From positions 32,674,001 through 32,738,000 of the forward strand of contig OU612065.1 in assembly GCA_914767715.1 (NCBI GenBank): 64,000 bases of DNA, in the 5' to 3' direction. A program made the position numbers and the translations under genes. The notes beneath the pieces were generated by a model. That model saw only the letters and a program-made list of their open reading frames with translations. It ran no database searches and was not told the DNA's origin. Origin of the DNA: Membranipora membranacea. Its lineage: Eukaryota > Bryozoa > Gymnolaemata > Cheilostomatida > Membraniporidae. Of the stretch, positions 62,767-64,000 are shown in pieces (positions within the stretch are counted from its first letter, which is position 1; each line of letters starts with the position of its first letter).

Positions 62767-64000
62767 TTAGCTCCCTGTGATGATGCGTTTTCTATCGAGG
62801 TGTTTTGCAAGAAATTGACAAAAATCGATAGGTACGGTCCTAGGGAAATTGGCCAATAATTGGGCAAAATTCCTTACTCGCTTAGTAACGCTTGAAACTC
62901 TGTTTTGACGTTCGCAATGACCTCCCAATATCTCATATGAAGTATTAGCTCCCTGTGAAGATGCGTATTCTATGGAGGTGTTTTGCAAGAAATTGACAAA
63001 AATTGATAGGTACGGTCCTGGGGAAATTGGCCAATAATTGGGCAGAATTCCTTACTCGCTTAAAAACGCTTGAAACTCTGTTTTGACGTTCGTGATGACG
63101 TCCCTATATCTCATATAAAATATTAGCTCCCTGTGATGATGCGTTTTCTATCGAGGTGTTTTGCAAGAAATTGACAAAGATCGATAGGTACGGTCCTGGG
63201 GAAATTGGCCAATAATTGGGCAGAATTCCTTTCTCGCTTAGAAACGCTTGAAACTCTGTTTTGACGTTCGCAATGACGTCCCAATATCTCATATAAAATA
63301 TTAGCTCCCTGTGACGATGCGTACTCTATGGAGGTGTTTTGCAAGAAATTGACAAAAATCGATAGGTACGGTCCTGGGGAAATTGGCCAATAATTGGGCA
63401 GAATTCCTTACTCGCTTAGAACCGATTGAAACTCTGTTTTGACATTCGCAATGACGTCCCAATATCTCATATGAAATATTAGCTCCCTGTGACGATGCGT
63501 ATTCTATGGAGGTGTTTTGCAAGAAATTGACAAAAATCGTTTGGTACGGTCCTGGGGAAATTGGCCAAAAATTGGGCAGAATTCCTTACTCGCTTAGAAA
63601 CGCTTGAAACTCTGTTTTGACGTTCGAAATGACGTCCCAATATCTCATATAAAATATTAGCTCCCTGTGACGATGCGTATTCTATGGAGGTGTTTTGCAA
63701 GAAATGGACAAAAATCGATAGGTACGGTCCTGGGGAAATTGGCCAATAATTGGGCAGAATTCCTTACTCGCTTAGAAACGCTTGAAACTCTGTTTTGACG
63801 TTCGCAATGATGTCCCAATATCTCATATAAAATATTAGCCCCCTGTGACGATGCGTATTCTATGGAGGTGTTTTGCAAGAAATTGACAAAAATCGAAAGG
63901 TACGGTCCTGGGGAAATTGGCCAATAATTGGGCAGAATTCCTTACTCGCTTAGAAACGCTTGAAACTCTGTTTTGACGTTCGTGATGACGTCCCTATATC
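62767..64000. repeat. Terminal A/B segment; array continues past the window
   Basis: Seven monomers to the window edge, the last cut 33 bases in. To about 63.75 kb they follow 36.6-37.6 kb and the window start; the final units carry AATGATGTCCC and AGCCCCCTG, as near 21.1 and 22.3 kb. No array boundary is visible on either side, so the true array is longer than 64 kb. Confidence 0.88.

Larger units (their letters stand above)
1..64000. repeat. 178-bp tandem satellite array (359 monomers, head to tail)
   Basis: The same 178-bp unit repeats from the first base to the last. Using CTGTTTTG as monomer base 1, starts fall at 1+178n to 1959, 2138+178n to 4808, 8216+178n to 13200, 16075+178n to 44021, and 44198+178n to 47580; the type C stretches and the 47.7-52.6 kb patch break the phase. 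Landmarks in order are GACGTCCC (20-27), ATATCTCATAT (30-40), TAGCTCCCTGTGA (48-59), GTGTTTTGCAAG (79-90), ATCGATAGGTACGGTCCTGG (103-122), ATTGGCCAAT (127-136) and GAATTCC (146-152). The consensus has 34 C and 39 G, so 41% GC. All copies share one orientation and nothing else interrupts the array. The period and length are typical of eukaryotic centromeric or heterochromatic satellites; the centromere role is inference. The monomer is not one I can match to a named family. Confidence 0.98.

Noticed and set aside
46-63878. Recurring antisense open frames of about 73 codons, roughly one per monomer, encoding near-identical peptides
   Set aside because: Most begin at TTG, not ATG. Each spans 222 bp, longer than the 178-bp monomer, so its two ends read the same DNA segment in different frames. 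Since 178 is not a multiple of 3, no frame continues from monomer to monomer. Substitutions show no codon-position bias that I could see. They are repeat shadows.
1-64000. CRISPR-like array of regular repeats
   Set aside because: The whole 178-bp unit repeats and the units are near-identical, with no unique spacers between short repeats. This is satellite DNA.
1-64000. Assignment to a known plant centromere satellite because the monomer is 178 bp
   Set aside because: Length alone is not evidence. I do not see resemblance to the satellites I can recall, such as the Arabidopsis 178-180 bp family. A search of satellite databases with the consensus would decide it.

Overview
The whole 64 kb window is a single uninterrupted tandem satellite array. 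The monomer is 178 bp, about 41% GC, and every copy is head to tail in the same orientation. Anchored on the conserved CTGTTTTG at base 1, the window holds 359 complete monomers plus 33 bases of a 360th. The arithmetic closes: 359 x 178 = 63,902, plus 33 tail bases, plus a net 65 bases from indels that I located one by one. There is no gene, RNA gene, transposon, CRISPR array or non-repeat spacer. A clean 178-bp satellite of this kind is a eukaryotic feature, most likely centromeric or pericentromeric heterochromatin. I do not recognise the monomer and cannot name the species or kingdom.

Three monomer classes can be told apart. Type A carries CGCAATGACGTCCCAAT, GACGATGCG and CTATGGAGG. Type B carries CGTGATGACGTCCCTAT, GATGATGCG and CTATCGA(A/G)G. 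Type C is about 10% diverged (GAGGTTCG, ATTAGCC, CATAATTC, ATCTAGG) and often has a 4-bp insertion making a 182-bp unit. A and B are intermixed everywhere, often alternating. C occurs only in five blocks between about 4.75 and 15.9 kb.

Layout: 1-4.75 kb is A/B array. 4.75-15.9 kb has C blocks interleaved with A/B, including a near-perfect tandem 9-mer (2 x 1,613 bp) and a tandem 6-mer (2 x 1,068 bp). 16-28 kb is A/B with a tandem 7-mer (2 x 1,246 bp) and a tandem 3-mer (2 x 534 bp). 28.2-33.5 kb is a decamer of 1,780 bp in three tandem copies, with a fourth copy at about 46.0-47.8 kb. 33.0-36.6 kb is one copy of a 20-monomer unit (3,560 bp). 37.8-43.5 kb is a 17-mer/15-mer pair. 47.1-62.8 kb is four successive copies of the 20-mer with internal gains and losses. 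The last kilobase resembles 36.5-37.6 kb and the first kilobase of the window.

Between about 47.68 and 52.58 kb there is a dense cluster of 14 small indels, almost all single-base duplications. The rest of the A/B array has only three. I think this is a local consensus or assembly error patch rather than biology.

All open reading frames in the window are repeat shadows: antisense frames of about 73 codons, mostly opened by TTG, recurring once per monomer. I annotate no CDS. I found no undescribed gene system; what is notable here is the array's structure and evolution.
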